A stretch of DNA of 64,000 nt from Trichomonas vaginalis G3. Its lineage: Eukaryota > Parabasalia > Trichomonadida > Trichomonadidae. Where the stretch lies: positions 20,304,082-20,368,081 of the forward strand of contig NC_067207.1 in the NCBI RefSeq assembly GCF_026262505.1. The letters are read 5' to 3'. Both the position numbers and the translations under genes were made by a program. The notes under the pieces are model-generated. The model did not search any database. It was not told the DNA's origin and saw only the letters and a list, made by a program, of their open reading frames with translations. Positions 19,901 through 29,957 of this stretch are shown here, piece by piece; within the stretch, counting starts at the first letter, position 1, and each line of letters starts with the position of its first letter.

Positions 19901-22900
19901 TCTTCTTTCTTTGTTTCTTCTTTTTCTTCACTTGGTTCTTTATTATTTTCTTTTTGTGGATTTTCTTCTTCTTTCTTTTCTTCTGGTTTAGATAATAACT
20001 GTGTTAGTAAACCTTTTTGTTTCTTTTCCTCTTCTTCTTTATGATTTTCAAGTGGTTTTTCTTCTTTGTTTTCTTCATTTTCAGTCTGTTTTTGTTCGAT
20101 TTCTCTTGGTTTGATTTCATCTTCATCACTATTTTCGATTTCAACATCAGAATCAGACTTTTCTTTCTTTTCTTCTGGTTTTGATAATAACTGTGTTAGT
20201 AAACCTTTTTCTTTCTTTTCTTCTTCTTCGCTATGATTTTCAGGAGTTTTTTCTTCTGTATGAGAATTTTCTTCTTTGTTTTCTTCATCTGGTTTTGATA
20301 ATAACTGTGTAAGTAATGACTTTGGTTTTTCTTCTTCATTTTCTTCATTTTTATTAGGTTTTTGTTCAATTTCTCTTGGTTTAACATCATCTTCACTTTG
20401 ATCTTTTTCAATTTCAACATCAGAATCTGATTTTTCTTTATTTTCTTCTGGTTTAGATAACAACTGAGTTAATAAACCTGCTGGTTTTTGTTCTTTGTTT
20501 TCTTCTTCATTCTTTGGTTCATTTTCTTCTTTTTGTTCTTTTTCTTCCTTTGGTTTTTCTTCTTCATCACTTTTATCTTTTTCAATTTCAACATCAGAAT
20601 CAGATTTATTTTCTTCTTCTTTCTTTTCTTCATCTGGTTTTGATAATAACTGTGTAAGTAATTGTTTTGGTTTTTCTTCTTCTTTTTGATCAATTTCTTT
20701 TTCTTCAGGAGTTTGATTTTCTTTCTTTTCTTCTTCTTGTTTTGATAACAATTGACTTAAGTCAAAAGGTTTTTCTTCATCTTTCTTTTGATTTTCTTCT
20801 TCTTTTTCTGGATGAATTTCTCTTTCTTCTGATTTAGGCTGCAAAAGTTGTGAAAACAATGGCTCATTTTGTTTCTCTTCATTATTTTCATTGTTTTCTT
20901 CTTTTTCTTCTGGTTTTTCTTCAATTTTATTAACAATATTTGACAAAATTGGTTCCAAAGGCTTTTCTTCTTTATTTTCTTCTTTGTTTTGTTCTTTGTC
21001 TTGTTCTGTTTCATTATTTTCTGATTGTTTTTGTTCATTTTCTGTTGGATTTTCCGGAAGTTGGAGATCTCTTGAAACTAAGTTATTTACTTCAGGAGAG
21101 ATTGCATTAAAACCAAGAACTGGTGTCTGATTCTCTTGTTTTTCTGATTTAATTTCATTTGAATTTTCATTTTGGGGCTCTTCTTTGTTTTCTGCATTTT
21201 CTTGGTTGTTCTTTTCATCACCAATTGTTTTGTCAAACAATTTATCGAATTTTTCAAGTGGTTTCTGATCATTATTTTCATCCTTCTTTTCTTCTTCGTT
21301 TTGTTTAGTTCCTTCCTGATTTCCAACTGTTTTATCGAATAAATTATCCAAAATATTTTTTGGTTTCTCTTCATTTGGCTCTAGATTTTCATTATTTAAT
21401 TTGTTTTCTGATTCTGGCTTCTTTTGGTCATCTTCTTTCTCAAACAAGTTATTGAAGATGTTTATTGGCTTGTTTTCTTCTTGGTTCTCAACATTATCTG
21501 GTAAATCTGGAAGAACGTCTTCTTTGTTCGCTTCTGGGTTGATTTGAGATGGGATAGGAGACAAATTTAGCTGGGAATTGTTTTCTGAGTTCACTTTTGA
21601 CTCTGGTTTAGATTTTTCGAAAACATTTGTAATTTCTTCGCGTAAATCAAGCTGCAAAGGTTTCCCTCTTCTTTTAACAGTCTTACTTCGTTTCTTTCTC
21701 TCTTCAATTTCTTGGCAATTTGAAGATGCTTTAATTTGAGTTCCATTTAATGTTGTTCCATCGAGTTCAAGGGCTGCTTGGTTAGCTACATCCTTCTCTT
21801 TGAAGGAAACAAACGCATAGTACTTGTTATCCAAGTTTTCAACTGAGATATCTTCAATTTGTCCGTAAGGAATTAAAGCAACGGCAAGTTTTCTTCTGGA
21901 TACTCGTTGTTGGAACGGACCAAGAGTAAGTTTCTCTTTCTCGTCCATTAACTCTGAACTCTGAGAATACTCATTTTCATCGTTTTGTTTCAAAGCAATG
22001 AGCTGAGCCTTCTGCATTTGTGTCTCCTTCTCTAAAGCTCTTGTTCTTTCCTCAAGTTTGGACTGTCTGATGGCTAATTGCATCGTCAAATCATTTTGTT
22101 GGACACTTTCATTGTATTCCTGTTCCTTTTCGTCTAGATATCTTTGCTTTTCCGATAATTCGTCTTCTAGTTGTCTTATTTCTTCATTTTCGTCTAAACA
22201 ATATTCATTACAAACCATATCAATGACATCGTCGTCTACATCGTATCCTTGAGCGATTGATGTTGCAATAGCTTTGATTTTGCGATGTTTCTCCACTGAT
22301 TCGTGAACTTTTAGATGTAAATCGTCAATAAGTTCTTGTTGTTGTAAAATAAGCTGGTTTTGATCTATTTTATGTAGTTCCTCTATTCTCTCGCGAGTTA
22401 TTTGTAATTGTTTTCGATCATCTTCAATATTTTTTTCCGTTATATTCTTCATCTCCCTCTGAGCATCAATATCAAATCGTAATATTTTGATATTATCATC
22501 AGAGAGCAGTTCTTGAAGAGTATTTAAGCGATTTTGTAATTCTATGCTATGATTTTTTAGATTTGCGATTTCTTCCGCTCTCTTTTTCTGAGCAGAGTTA
22601 ATAGTCATTACACTTGGCTCGAATGTTCTTGATATTTGTAATCCTAATGTATCTGCTGTTGAATCTTTATACTTTTGTTGAGCAATTTCTAAATGTTCTT
22701 TTAATATTCGCACTTCATTATGCAATCCTTCGATTTCAGTTTCTAATTTGCGTGCTCTTTGCTCTTCAACATTCGCTTCTCCATATAATTGTGCTAAAGA
22801 TTGATAAGATAATCTTGAATTTGGATCTGACGATTTATCTTTTTTAGGATTAACTTTAACTCGCCTTATTGATCCATCTGACTTCCTTGCAGAGTCCTCC

Positions 22901-22935
22901 TGCGTAAATTTCCTGTAGTTGTAGGAGGTACTCAT
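16936..22935 (-). CDS. Very large acidic Glu/Lys/Asn-rich repeat protein with N-terminal coiled coil and RRM-like domain
   Basis: About 1999 residues from the ATG at 22935; the four codons before it start with GTG. Residues about 45-320 are predicted coiled coil. Residues about 334-404 look like an RRM (LTLGPF, YGQIEDISVE, YYAFVSF, ALELDGTTLNGTQI). The remaining 1600 residues are low-complexity E/K/N with recurring short motifs. About seven copies of an LLTQLLSKPEE-type motif and three NIF/LDNLF-type motifs fall in the first half. SDSDVEIEKD occurs as a repeated acidic serine motif, and KSREIDLQ recurs in the second half. The SDSD clusters are good casein kinase 2 sites. No known family. The architecture suggests a scaffold carrying many copies of one docking peptide. 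The plus strand is open by composition only. Confidence 0.85.
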   Translation of the reverse strand: MSTSYNYRKFTQEDSARKSDGSIRRVKVNPKKDKSSDPNSRLSYQSLAQLYGEANVEEQRARKLETEIEGLHNEVRILKEHLEIAQQKYKDSTADTLGLQISRTFEPSVMTINSAQKKRAEEIANLKNHSIELQNRLNTLQELLSDDNIKILRFDIDAQREMKNITEKNIEDDRKQLQITRERIEELHKIDQNQLILQQQELIDDLHLKVHESVEKHRKIKAIATSIAQGYDVDDDVIDMVCNEYCLDENEEIRQLEDELSEKQRYLDEKEQEYNESVQQNDLTMQLAIRQSKLEERTRALEKETQMQKAQLIALKQNDENEYSQSSELMDEKEKLTLGPFQQRVSRRKLAVALIPYGQIEDISVENLDNKYYAFVSFKEKDVANQAALELDGTTLNGTQIKASSNCQEIEERKKRSKTVKRRGKPLQLDLREEITNVFEKSKPESKVNSENNSQLNLSPIPSQINPEANKEDVLPDLPDNVENQEENKPINIFNNLFEKEDDQKKPESENKLNNENLEPNEEKPKNILDNLFDKTVGNQEGTKQNEEEKKDENNDQKPLEKFDKLFDKTIGDEKNNQENAENKEEPQNENSNEIKSEKQENQTPVLGFNAISPEVNNLVSRDLQLPENPTENEQKQSENNETEQDKEQNKEENKEEKPLEPILSNIVNKIEEKPEEKEENNENNEEKQNEPLFSQLLQPKSEEREIHPEKEEENQKKDEEKPFDLSQLLSKQEEEKKENQTPEEKEIDQKEEEKPKQLLTQLLSKPDEEKKEEENKSDSDVEIEKDKSDEEEKPKEEKEQKEENEPKNEEENKEQKPAGLLTQLLSKPEENKEKSDSDVEIEKDQSEDDVKPREIEQKPNKNEENEEEKPKSLLTQLLSKPDEENKEENSHTEEKTPENHSEEEEKKEKGLLTQLLSKPEEKKEKSDSDVEIENSDEDEIKPREIEQKQTENEENKEEKPLENHKEEEEKKQKGLLTQLLSKPEEKKEEENPQKENNKEPSEEKEETKKEDEKPVEVHTREIFPTEEELQGKQNEENSPEKQEKEISHPEEHENHQQNEPEKENSQLEEKSPEEQPKENQNEPQEKHEPKEPENISHPEETRKIPQENHEQTENKENKEPENIPHPEKEETKEIPQESPEQTKETIQPHPEKEIPQENHENKEIIHPEKEENQQKEKPKIEEEKKPHIVSRTPSFGKEKGIPKNKSLLDLILVIPKDETFDRQEQRSAKSDGSDSQRGIKEHPSLLDLIIDPDRIKEIPDEEVPKSSSRSAFSDDKSSTRSGRNNEEEEYESSPPFQRNIVYNDIFKRDAIKKEIPKQNDEEKKKKIDTNVDYDRRREHPLFESFKANKSPTKQNEENNESKEEKSEVNIDDFNEEKIEKGEEKINSDIEIEKSDSEIQEKEETKEEKKEENENTEIKSREIDLQDELNQNIEPENNEKQNEVEENKSGENKENHDKSVEEEKKENVEENHDKSVEEEKKENVEENHDKSVEEEKKPDEIKENQDENEEKKVDSDVEIVKDESDNEESNPGDIDIQDDDLQKGEENKETKEEEKSNVSEKIGDIDIQEESEDNKERSEKEENKVKEDQNESKQNEEKSNDSVKEEIKSREIDLQEDLEQKEEKKSDVENEDKKVDSDVEIDFDESDDDSEKKQKSEENHNSQSQNENKEEDKNDSEPEKEENKHESEKEQTNETKDEEKEEKSESEKEIDSDIEIENDQSDEDEKPKENEINLQEQKENQNEDEVKSREINLEETKEEKKEISDSEKEEENQITKQEQSKSDVEIKISESEKEKIDSNKESENNEENEVKSRDLNLEDTKDESNKEESKEKENNSEIKNQNEEKSEESITKQDNKDDSEQNNMENENNSDIKSENRENSNQKDHDDIKNNETNPKSQETDSGFDIDLDESDSDKPAKNDGEKVTNNDKNVNSVDENDEKAVLSSNDRKTVLNKEEPEKENNNSTENTTNTENKQEDHDLNQISNSPSINIDIQSVSDE

Positions 22936-23532
22936 AAAAGATGTCACTTTTTATAAATATTTGTTATTTTGCTGTCACTTTTTAAATTTGTGCTCAATTT
23001 TCATCTTGACAGGAAAAACACATTCATTGATAATTTTCAGCAATCATTTCCTAATGAAACAAGAAAACCAAACGAATTTTTCAATCAAACTTAATCATCT
23101 TCGTTCGAAAAATCAATTTTTATAAATAGCCATGTTAATTTGATAAAAATCAGCTTGTTACTCACTATAAAAACTTTACTATGCCTAAAATTAGCATTTC
23201 ATGCATGAAAACACTCATGTTTACGTTATTTTAGTAAATATTTTTTGATTTTATGCAGAAAAATACAATTATTCGAAAATTCATTAGCATATTTTGTTAA
23301 TATTAGTGTTTTATATCAAGATTTTCATAATTCGAAACAATTTTACTACTTTATTGCTTATTTTTTTCAAATAATTCTTTATATTTGCGAACAATTTACT
23401 AATAGTAGTGATTCTTTCATCATGTATTAGAATATTTTGATCTGAAATCATGTCTATCATTAAAATAATCTGAATCTAATTTTGAATAAGGTTTAAAAAT
23501 ATGACAAATAGTAAATTAAGTGTTTATTAGTG
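22936..23532. other. Intergenic upstream of the repeat-protein gene
   Basis: AT-rich. Two copies of TCACTTTTTA occur at about 22944 and 22974 but on the plus strand, so they point away from the minus-strand gene and cannot be taken as its initiator. No gene seen. Confidence 0.5.
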
Positions 23533-24564
23533 TTAAATTGCTTGTTTCTCAAGCGAAACGATTCTTTCTCTGATTAAAGATCTCATTTTTGGATCAACTT
23601 CTTTTGCATAGCATTTTTGAAGGCAATCGATGGTATGATTGCTCTTGTCTAAGAATGACAAAGCAATTGTAGCGATTGTTCCTGATTTTGTTGTTTGCTT
23701 TGTCAATATTGAAATTAATTCTTTTTCTGAGGATAAATCATCAGCAAAATCAGGACATTCATCGAATATGTTGCATAATGCAGCACATCCAATCTCTATT
23801 TGTCCCTTCTTGATCAAATTCAAGACAAATCTACGGAGATTTGAATCAAAGCAAGAATTTTTGACTTTTCTTGTGAGTTCAACAAGCAAAGAAGGACTTG
23901 TTTCTGCTAATGCAAGAGCTCTGTCAACTGAAATGTAGGAGATCAGATTTCTACAGAGACAAAGCAATTTAATGATTAAATTGTCATCGTCAATTTGATT
24001 AAGAATCTCGTTCGGACAGCTGCAGTCGAATTTTGGAGATTTCAATAAAATTTCATCCAAATTTTTCAAAATTGAGAGAGAATCTTCAGGAAAAGATCCG
24101 AAATGCTGGACAGCGAGCTCAATTACTTGCAATGGAAGTAATTGCCGGTTATTCTGATCATTTGTCAGAATATTCAAGATTTTTATCGCAATTTTTTTCT
24201 CTTCGTCGTTTAAGGTTTCAAAACTACGCACAATGAAATCTGTGAGTCTTTTCATCATTGATGATGCTCTGAAAGAGAAGAAATCAAAACCTTTAACCGA
24301 AATTTCGTTTAATATTGGTAAAAGGACGTTGAGCTTGTTCTTTGTTGAACTCAGTGCCAAAACCGATTGGCTTAATTGTTCCTGCTCATCGATTTGTGTG
24401 CGATTATCCCAACAGTAATCACTTTTTGAATATGAACCATTGTTCAAATAAACGGACTTCCAATAATTTCTCCTTTCCCTTTTCAATGAAACCCACTGGG
24501 TGTCTGACAAATCATTAATAAGCTGTGAACGTGAAAGCTTATCGAATTTGCCGCAACCTTGCAT
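23533..24564 (-). CDS. Helical-repeat (ARM/HEAT-like) protein of unknown function
   Basis: About 343 residues from the ATG at 24564 (MQGCGKFDKL); the open frame extends five codons upstream but begins with TTG. After an N-terminal segment with a Trp/Arg-rich stretch (TQWVSLKRERRNYW), the protein is a series of amphipathic helices (LSILKNLDEILL, LLCLCRNLISYI, LRRFVLNLIKKG), typical of ARM or HEAT scaffolds. It lies divergent to the B56 gene, about 350 bp away. I recognise no named family. Confidence 0.75.
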   Translation of the reverse strand: MQGCGKFDKLSRSQLINDLSDTQWVSLKRERRNYWKSVYLNNGSYSKSDYCWDNRTQIDEQEQLSQSVLALSSTKNKLNVLLPILNEISVKGFDFFSFRASSMMKRLTDFIVRSFETLNDEEKKIAIKILNILTNDQNNRQLLPLQVIELAVQHFGSFPEDSLSILKNLDEILLKSPKFDCSCPNEILNQIDDDNLIIKLLCLCRNLISYISVDRALALAETSPSLLVELTRKVKNSCFDSNLRRFVLNLIKKGQIEIGCAALCNIFDECPDFADDLSSEKELISILTKQTTKSGTIATIALSFLDKSNHTIDCLQKCYAKEVDPKMRSLIRERIVSLEKQAI

Positions 24565-24915
24565 TTGATGGTTGAACAACTTTACGTAATCAACGTGATG
24601 TTGGTTTACAATAATCGTTTTATACTCTTCAGAAAATGAGTCACTTTTCCCAACGACCCATTCAATTCAATAGGCGCGAAATAAAAATAAGGATGTTTCC
24701 GTTTACTGCTGTCATATCAGATTCATCAAGATTTCGAAAAATGATAACCATATAATTGGTTATATAGCTTCAATTTATAAACTAATTTTCAATAGCCTCA
24801 TTCAATTTTTTGAAAACAGTGGCTCTTGTGAGGGTTCAGAAAAATTGAATAAAAGAAAGTGTTTGAAAGGTATCATTTTATTCATTTCAATTGAATTGAT
24901 TATTTCAATACTTTT
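24565..24915. other. Divergent promoter region
   Basis: 351 bp between two divergent genes. TCATTT initiator-like hexamers lie at 24873-24878 and 24882-24887, 30-40 nt upstream of the B56 ATG. No gene. Confidence 0.45.
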
Positions 24916-26385
24916 ATGAAGGCACCTCATGGGAACTACGCACATCACATTAATTTATTTAAGCCCCATACTAAAATAAGACTTGGTCGTACAGAATCAG
25001 CTGTTTCCTCGCGTGTCCCACCAATTTCTGTTGAAAATCCACACAAAATGTCTCCAAAGAAGCCTCATGTATATCATTCGTACCCAATTCTAATGCACCA
25101 AATATATGACGGTCTTCCAGAGCATGAACAACAGAACCAAATACCTAAACCAAACAATCCAGAGTTTAAAAATATATTTCTCCATAAATTAAATCTAGGT
25201 TGTCAAGTGTTTTCAGATATGGATCCCAATCAGCGATTAGCAAAAAGAATTGTCCTTCATCAGGTTGCCGAATGCATCATAACTTTAGGAATTGGACCAT
25301 TCATTGACTCTGAAATGACTTCCAAAGTATATGAGATGATCTATGTCAACATAAAGAGACCTGTCCCAAAGTTCGAATTGAATCAATTCCTTAATTCTGA
25401 TTCCGGTTGTTTTTCAGTCCCAGAATGGGAACATCTCGAATTTGTATATACCATATTTCAGATATTTTATAAGACCTTTCCAAAATTAGAATTTTGGACG
25501 ACACAATTTTTTGAATCATTGATCCCATTAATTAGTTCTCGTGATACATTAGAAAGAGATAGGCTTGCTATTATTTTGTCTACGTATTATATCAATAATC
25601 CTATTCTTCTTCATGGATTTGCCCTGAAACTTGCAAAAATTATTGAAAACCATTTCATTACGCCCGATCCATGCGCTGTCTATACAGCATTAACAATCTT
25701 CTCTAATATTATTGCGTCGTCGATCGAAAACAGAAACATGGCTTTTAATCTTTGCAATAACCTATGTATTCAGTTAATCCAAAACCAGTATTTATCCATA
25801 TTTATCTCTCCTTTTTCGAATCTACTGAAGATGATCCTTCCTTTATCCGAAACTTTGACACTAATTTTGTTGAACGGAATTGTGAAGTATTGGCCAGTTT
25901 CAGACCCGGCGAAACAGGTTCCAATGATTAAGTTAATCATAGCTGCACTATTCTCGAACCATAGTATGAATGATGGAGTCATATTAAAAAAAGTTTTTCT
26001 TCTCCTTGGAGAACTTTGTGACACAGAGTTCTTCAAAGTTGCAGACCAAGCATGTAAATGTCTTCAGGAAGAAGTTATTCTTGGCCTCTTAAGCAACAAT
26101 TGCAGGGAAATTGTTCCTTATATAATGACACACGTCAGATCATCGTTAAAACATTGGTATGCTCCTCTCCGAGAAACAGCTCAGGTAACTCTCAGGGTAT
26201 TATGCCAAATTTGCCAAGAAAGACGTTCAGATGATATAGGGTTAAATGTCAGAACATCAAATTGGGTTTCTATTGCGAGAACAGCAGCTAAAAATGATAA
26301 GTGCATTAACTTGACTAAGAAACTTGGCGAAATGTCCCAATTGTTCGGTCCTTCAAACAATTCTAATTCCCAAGAAACTTTCTGA
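24916..26385 (+). CDS. Protein phosphatase 2A regulatory subunit, B56 (B') family
   Basis: 489 residues with an N-terminal extension of about 85 residues, then the B56 HEAT-repeat body. Family landmarks are the block EWEHLEFVYTIFQIF, the LNGIVKYWP segment (B56 usually has LNGLLKFWP), FFKVADQACKCL, and the late helix ending EIVPYIMTHVRSSLKHWYAPLR. B56 subunits hold the PP2A A/C core and pick substrates through LxxIxE peptides. The ectopic Pro/His-rich N-terminus (HMSPKKPHVYHSYP region) is not part of the conserved fold. The start fits the leader length expected from the upstream initiators. The similarity is moderate, as is usual for divergent trichomonad paralogs. Confidence 0.85.
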   Translation: MKAPHGNYAHHINLFKPHTKIRLGRTESAVSSRVPPISVENPHKMSPKKPHVYHSYPILMHQIYDGLPEHEQQNQIPKPNNPEFKNIFLHKLNLGCQVFSDMDPNQRLAKRIVLHQVAECIITLGIGPFIDSEMTSKVYEMIYVNIKRPVPKFELNQFLNSDSGCFSVPEWEHLEFVYTIFQIFYKTFPKLEFWTTQFFESLIPLISSRDTLERDRLAIILSTYYINNPILLHGFALKLAKIIENHFITPDPCAVYTALTIFSNIIASSIENRNMAFNLCNNLCIQLIQNQYLSIFISPFSNLLKMILPLSETLTLILLNGIVKYWPVSDPAKQVPMIKLIIAALFSNHSMNDGVILKKVFLLLGELCDTEFFKVADQACKCLQEEVILGLLSNNCREIVPYIMTHVRSSLKHWYAPLRETAQVTLRVLCQICQERRSDDIGLNVRTSNWVSIARTAAKNDKCINLTKKLGEMSQLFGPSNNSNSQETF

Positions 26386-28994
26386 TGATTTTGAGAGGAT
26401 AGCACAATTTAGATATGTGGATTTTTCGCATTCTAATGTGTTTAATGTTGTTTGGATGCATTTTTATTTTGAATAAATGTATACAGTAGTTTTTAGTTCT
26501 TATTTAGTTGTTTTACGTTAGCTACGAATCAGTATTTAATAATATGCAAATAATATTTATTTTTCGATCAACAACCGGTAGAATTATTTCTTTTCGGTGA
26601 AGTAGCCAACTATAATATTAATAAAGAAAAAAGAAATATTATTTCCTTTCTTTTGGCCGAAGTAAATTGAACATGATTCAATTAGAAAATGAATGGGGCA
26701 AGACCTAATAAGTCTTCGAAACCCATGAGTTCATATAAACGGCTAAGTGGGTGCTATATTGAGTGAGTTGTGCATGTATTTCAAGGTCCTCAATGCAATT
26801 AATTACCATTCCTTCAAGCTACATTTTTGTTTTAAATATCATTAAAAAATAATATTTTTAAGCAGAGAAGATAGTTATTCTATCACATTATTATGCATGA
26901 ATACAAAGAATTAGAGGCTGAAAGTTAAAAAAAAATTAAAAAATATTAAAACCAAAAAATGGAATGAATTTTAGAATGTTTTGATTCATTCAATTAATTG
27001 AGAAATGACCATACGATATGAACAAGTAATAATAATATTTAAGAAAAAAATCAAAAATATGTATATTTAAAATAACAATTCTATTACTTATTTATACAGT
27101 ACTTTCTGGATGATATTATAATTAGGAATTAGAATATTTTATTTTTTTGAAAAAAATGAATTCAAGAAGGCAATAATATATGGAATGACATCAATTTTCA
27201 TATCTGATATTAGTATATGGTAGTGAATTATTCATTTCATATTGTTTAAAAAAAATATATAATAAAAATTTTGAATTTTTAAAAAAACTTTTGGTGATTC
27301 AACTATATATTTCATAGCTAAATGAAAAAAACTTATTATGAAATTAGGTAACAAAAAATAAAATATCATTGGAAAATCCTGAAAATAAAGAAGAGAAATA
27401 TATTAATTTGAAATCTTTGTGTATAGGGCATAACGTTTCAATAATTGTTTCGAAATAATAAAACAGTGATTTTGAAATATTATCTAATTTTGTGTTTTTC
27501 ATGTATTTTCATATGAGATATATGTATTCCTTCAGAATAAATTAAAATAGTATTGTTTATAAACGAAAATGTAATTTTCGATATCCGATATTTATGTTCA
27601 GGTATGCATTCAAAAAATTGATAAGTTTATATTTTGAGAAAACGTATAAAAAGAGTTTGTTGAAATTAAGTAAAGATCAAATAGAAATATGGTAGTTAAT
27701 GCGGATTTTAAAATTTAAAGATAGAGAAATCGTACAGTCTATATTTTGTTTGGTTCAAAATAAATATGTGTATTGAAAATAGTAGGTGATAATTTGTAAA
27801 GTATTGAATAATCGCTTTGAAATATAAGGAAAAAAATTTATAATAGTTAGCATGTAAATATAATTTTAAAAAGTTTTCAAAATTATTGAAAAAATAAATG
27901 GTCCATCAATTAAGTTTTATTGTATATTTTAGATAATTAGTAATATTTACAATGAAAAATGCAATAAAAATCATGTTAAAATTTTGAGACACTTTCAAAA
28001 TTTAATATAATAACGTGCTAAATGTTTTTATTTGATATTTATACATAAATCTAAATATTAAATCTATTAATATTAATTTAATTTTGAATATGAATTTTTG
28101 TTTATTCATCGGAAGGGTGATATTAATTTGAGCTTAAATTTAAAACTATCTACTTATTTTGTTTTTATCTTTCAAAATATAAATTCAGAAAAATAATATT
28201 ATGTTCGGCGGGGTTATTTTATTATAATAATCAAAACTATCTTAAATATTATTTTGAATAATTATTTTTTGTGAATATCAATTTTATTTGTGAAAATTAT
28301 TGTGTATATTTCAAAAAAATTGTATTCGATTTCAATATTGAATATCTAAATTGGTTCAGCTAATTGATCCCAAAGTATTTATATCAACATGTATTGTAAA
28401 TATATATAACTCCAACCTATATACAAATTATTTCCAAATTTAATTGTTTTCACTCAGATATCAAATATCACATGATCAAATTATATAAATTATAGCTATA
28501 CTATGAACATTCAAGCATTTAACTGGCATTCTTAATGTATTCCTTAATATTATCGATTCTTACTTTCAATATTCATGTTAATATTATAAAAAAATATACA
28601 ATATTCTTTAATATTGTAAAATTAGTAATGAATTCATATTAAAATAGTTGAATCGCACGATTAATAATACATCTGTAAAGTTTTTTTAATTAAATTATTT
28701 GAAATTTTTCTGTGTAAAATTAATAATATTTGTTATTGCTCGAGTTCTTTATTGCCTGCATATACTAGTAAATTCATTTCTTCATCGTTTATGACATTTT
28801 TGTGCAAATTCACAGTAATAATTTAAAAATAAAAAAGTTTTTTCTTAGTAACAAACATATTTTATTTATAAGCATTGCTCCGATAACATTGTAGTACCTA
28901 TAAATGCATCTGGCTCGTTATCGGTTTGTTAAGTTGTTCGAATAAAAACAAACCTCTTAAAATTGAGAGCGTTCAGAAAATATTTGTGAGGATT
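26386..28994. other. AT-rich gene desert (2.6 kb)
   Basis: Extremely AT-rich, with many short A and T runs, no frame with protein character, no tRNA-like cloverleaf or repeat array seen. The first 400 bp are somewhat more complex (a near-repeated TTTCTTTTCGGTGAAGTAG / TTTCTTTTGGCCGAAGTA pair at 26589 and 26645). Confidence 0.55.
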
Positions 28995-29885
28995 TCAGGT
29001 CTTAAATCTGGATTGAATTGAATTATAGAATTCATCGAGTGTCATTTTTTCGATTTGGAGGGAATCAAGATTATTTGGATCTTGTGGTATTCTATGATCC
29101 ACAGCTATATTTTGATGGGTTCGGTATTTTCCATCTTTTTCAATATAATCTATAACTTTGTGGTATTTTAGAACGACGAGAGAAGCTCGGACACGCCTCT
29201 CATATGCTAGAGTTTTGAATAATCCATTCATCTCCTTATAAGGTTCCATCAATTTGCAAATTTCATTGAAATCATACTCTGAGACATTGTCTGTGAACAG
29301 TTTCTCGATGCAATATTCAAAGGTGTCCTTTCTCATAACCGTATCCACGATCAATTCGTTTTGTTCTTCCTCTGATTCTTCGACAGCTTCTTGAATTGGT
29401 TCACCAGGATCGGATCCGGAGCTGATTTCTTTGGTCTTTAGGTTAATCCTTTTCTGAGGTATCTTCCTTGGGGCTGAATTAAGCATCCAAGTTTCTTTTA
29501 ATTTTGGTACTTTCAAAAATAAATGTCTTCCCCGTTTTTTTACTGCACAATTAAGACGGATTACACGAATGTTGGGCTCCATTGTAAACCCCCTTTCGGT
29601 GTATTTTGTTATAATATCCCATTTTTGTTTAACAAAATTTAATAATTGTTCTTCTGTTGCCTTCCCTCCATTATTTTTAATGGAATAAATGATAGCTTTC
29701 TGTATAGGTGAAGATTTTTTGCCGGAGTTTTTTCCGGTTTCTTCAAATGGATGTAAAGTATTCATAAACTCTTCTTCACCTGAATAAATTCTTGATCGCT
29801 CGGGAGCATATATCTCCGCGATATGTTGCTGCTGCTTGCGCTTTGCAATTTCAGCTGCACTAAGTCTAGCACCTTTCTTGTGCAT
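28995..29885 (-). CDS. Unassigned basic protein, possible winged-helix domain
   Basis: 296 residues. The N-terminus is basic and Gln-rich (SAAEIAKRKQQQ). Residues about 58-125 (IQKAIIYSIKNNGGKATEEQ, then VKQKWDIITKYTE, then IRVIRLNCAVKKRG, HLFLKVP) have the helix-helix-strand pattern of a winged-helix DNA-binding fold, but this is structural guesswork. An acidic linker (EEPVEESEEEQ-like) follows, then a helical C-terminus. It sits 65 bp from the left end of a transposon-like element and may be host or element-related. I cannot name a family. Confidence 0.6.
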   Translation of the reverse strand: MHKKGARLSAAEIAKRKQQQHIAEIYAPERSRIYSGEEEFMNTLHPFEETGKNSGKKSSPIQKAIIYSIKNNGGKATEEQLLNFVKQKWDIITKYTERGFTMEPNIRVIRLNCAVKKRGRHLFLKVPKLKETWMLNSAPRKIPQKRINLKTKEISSGSDPGEPIQEAVEESEEEQNELIVDTVMRKDTFEYCIEKLFTDNVSEYDFNEICKLMEPYKEMNGLFKTLAYERRVRASLVVLKYHKVIDYIEKDGKYRTHQNIAVDHRIPQDPNNLDSLQIEKMTLDEFYNSIQSRFKT

Positions 29886-29957
29886 TTAGAAAATTTATAT
29901 AACTTTTTTTCTAAACTAATCAATTTCAACTTCAAATTTTAAATACAATATCAATTA

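Noticed and set aside
16990-21400. Many open frames on the plus strand and in the other minus frames across the large repeat gene
   Set aside because: They are shadows caused by the GAA/TTC-rich composition; only the 1999-residue frame has domains and a sensible start.
22944-22985. TCACTTTTT initiators for the large repeat gene
   Set aside because: They are in plus orientation, away from the minus-strand gene, and no plus-strand gene follows.
26386-28994. tRNA or other small RNA gene in the desert
   Set aside because: No T-arm-like GTTCGANNC or paired arms could be seen; the sequence is nearly all A/T.
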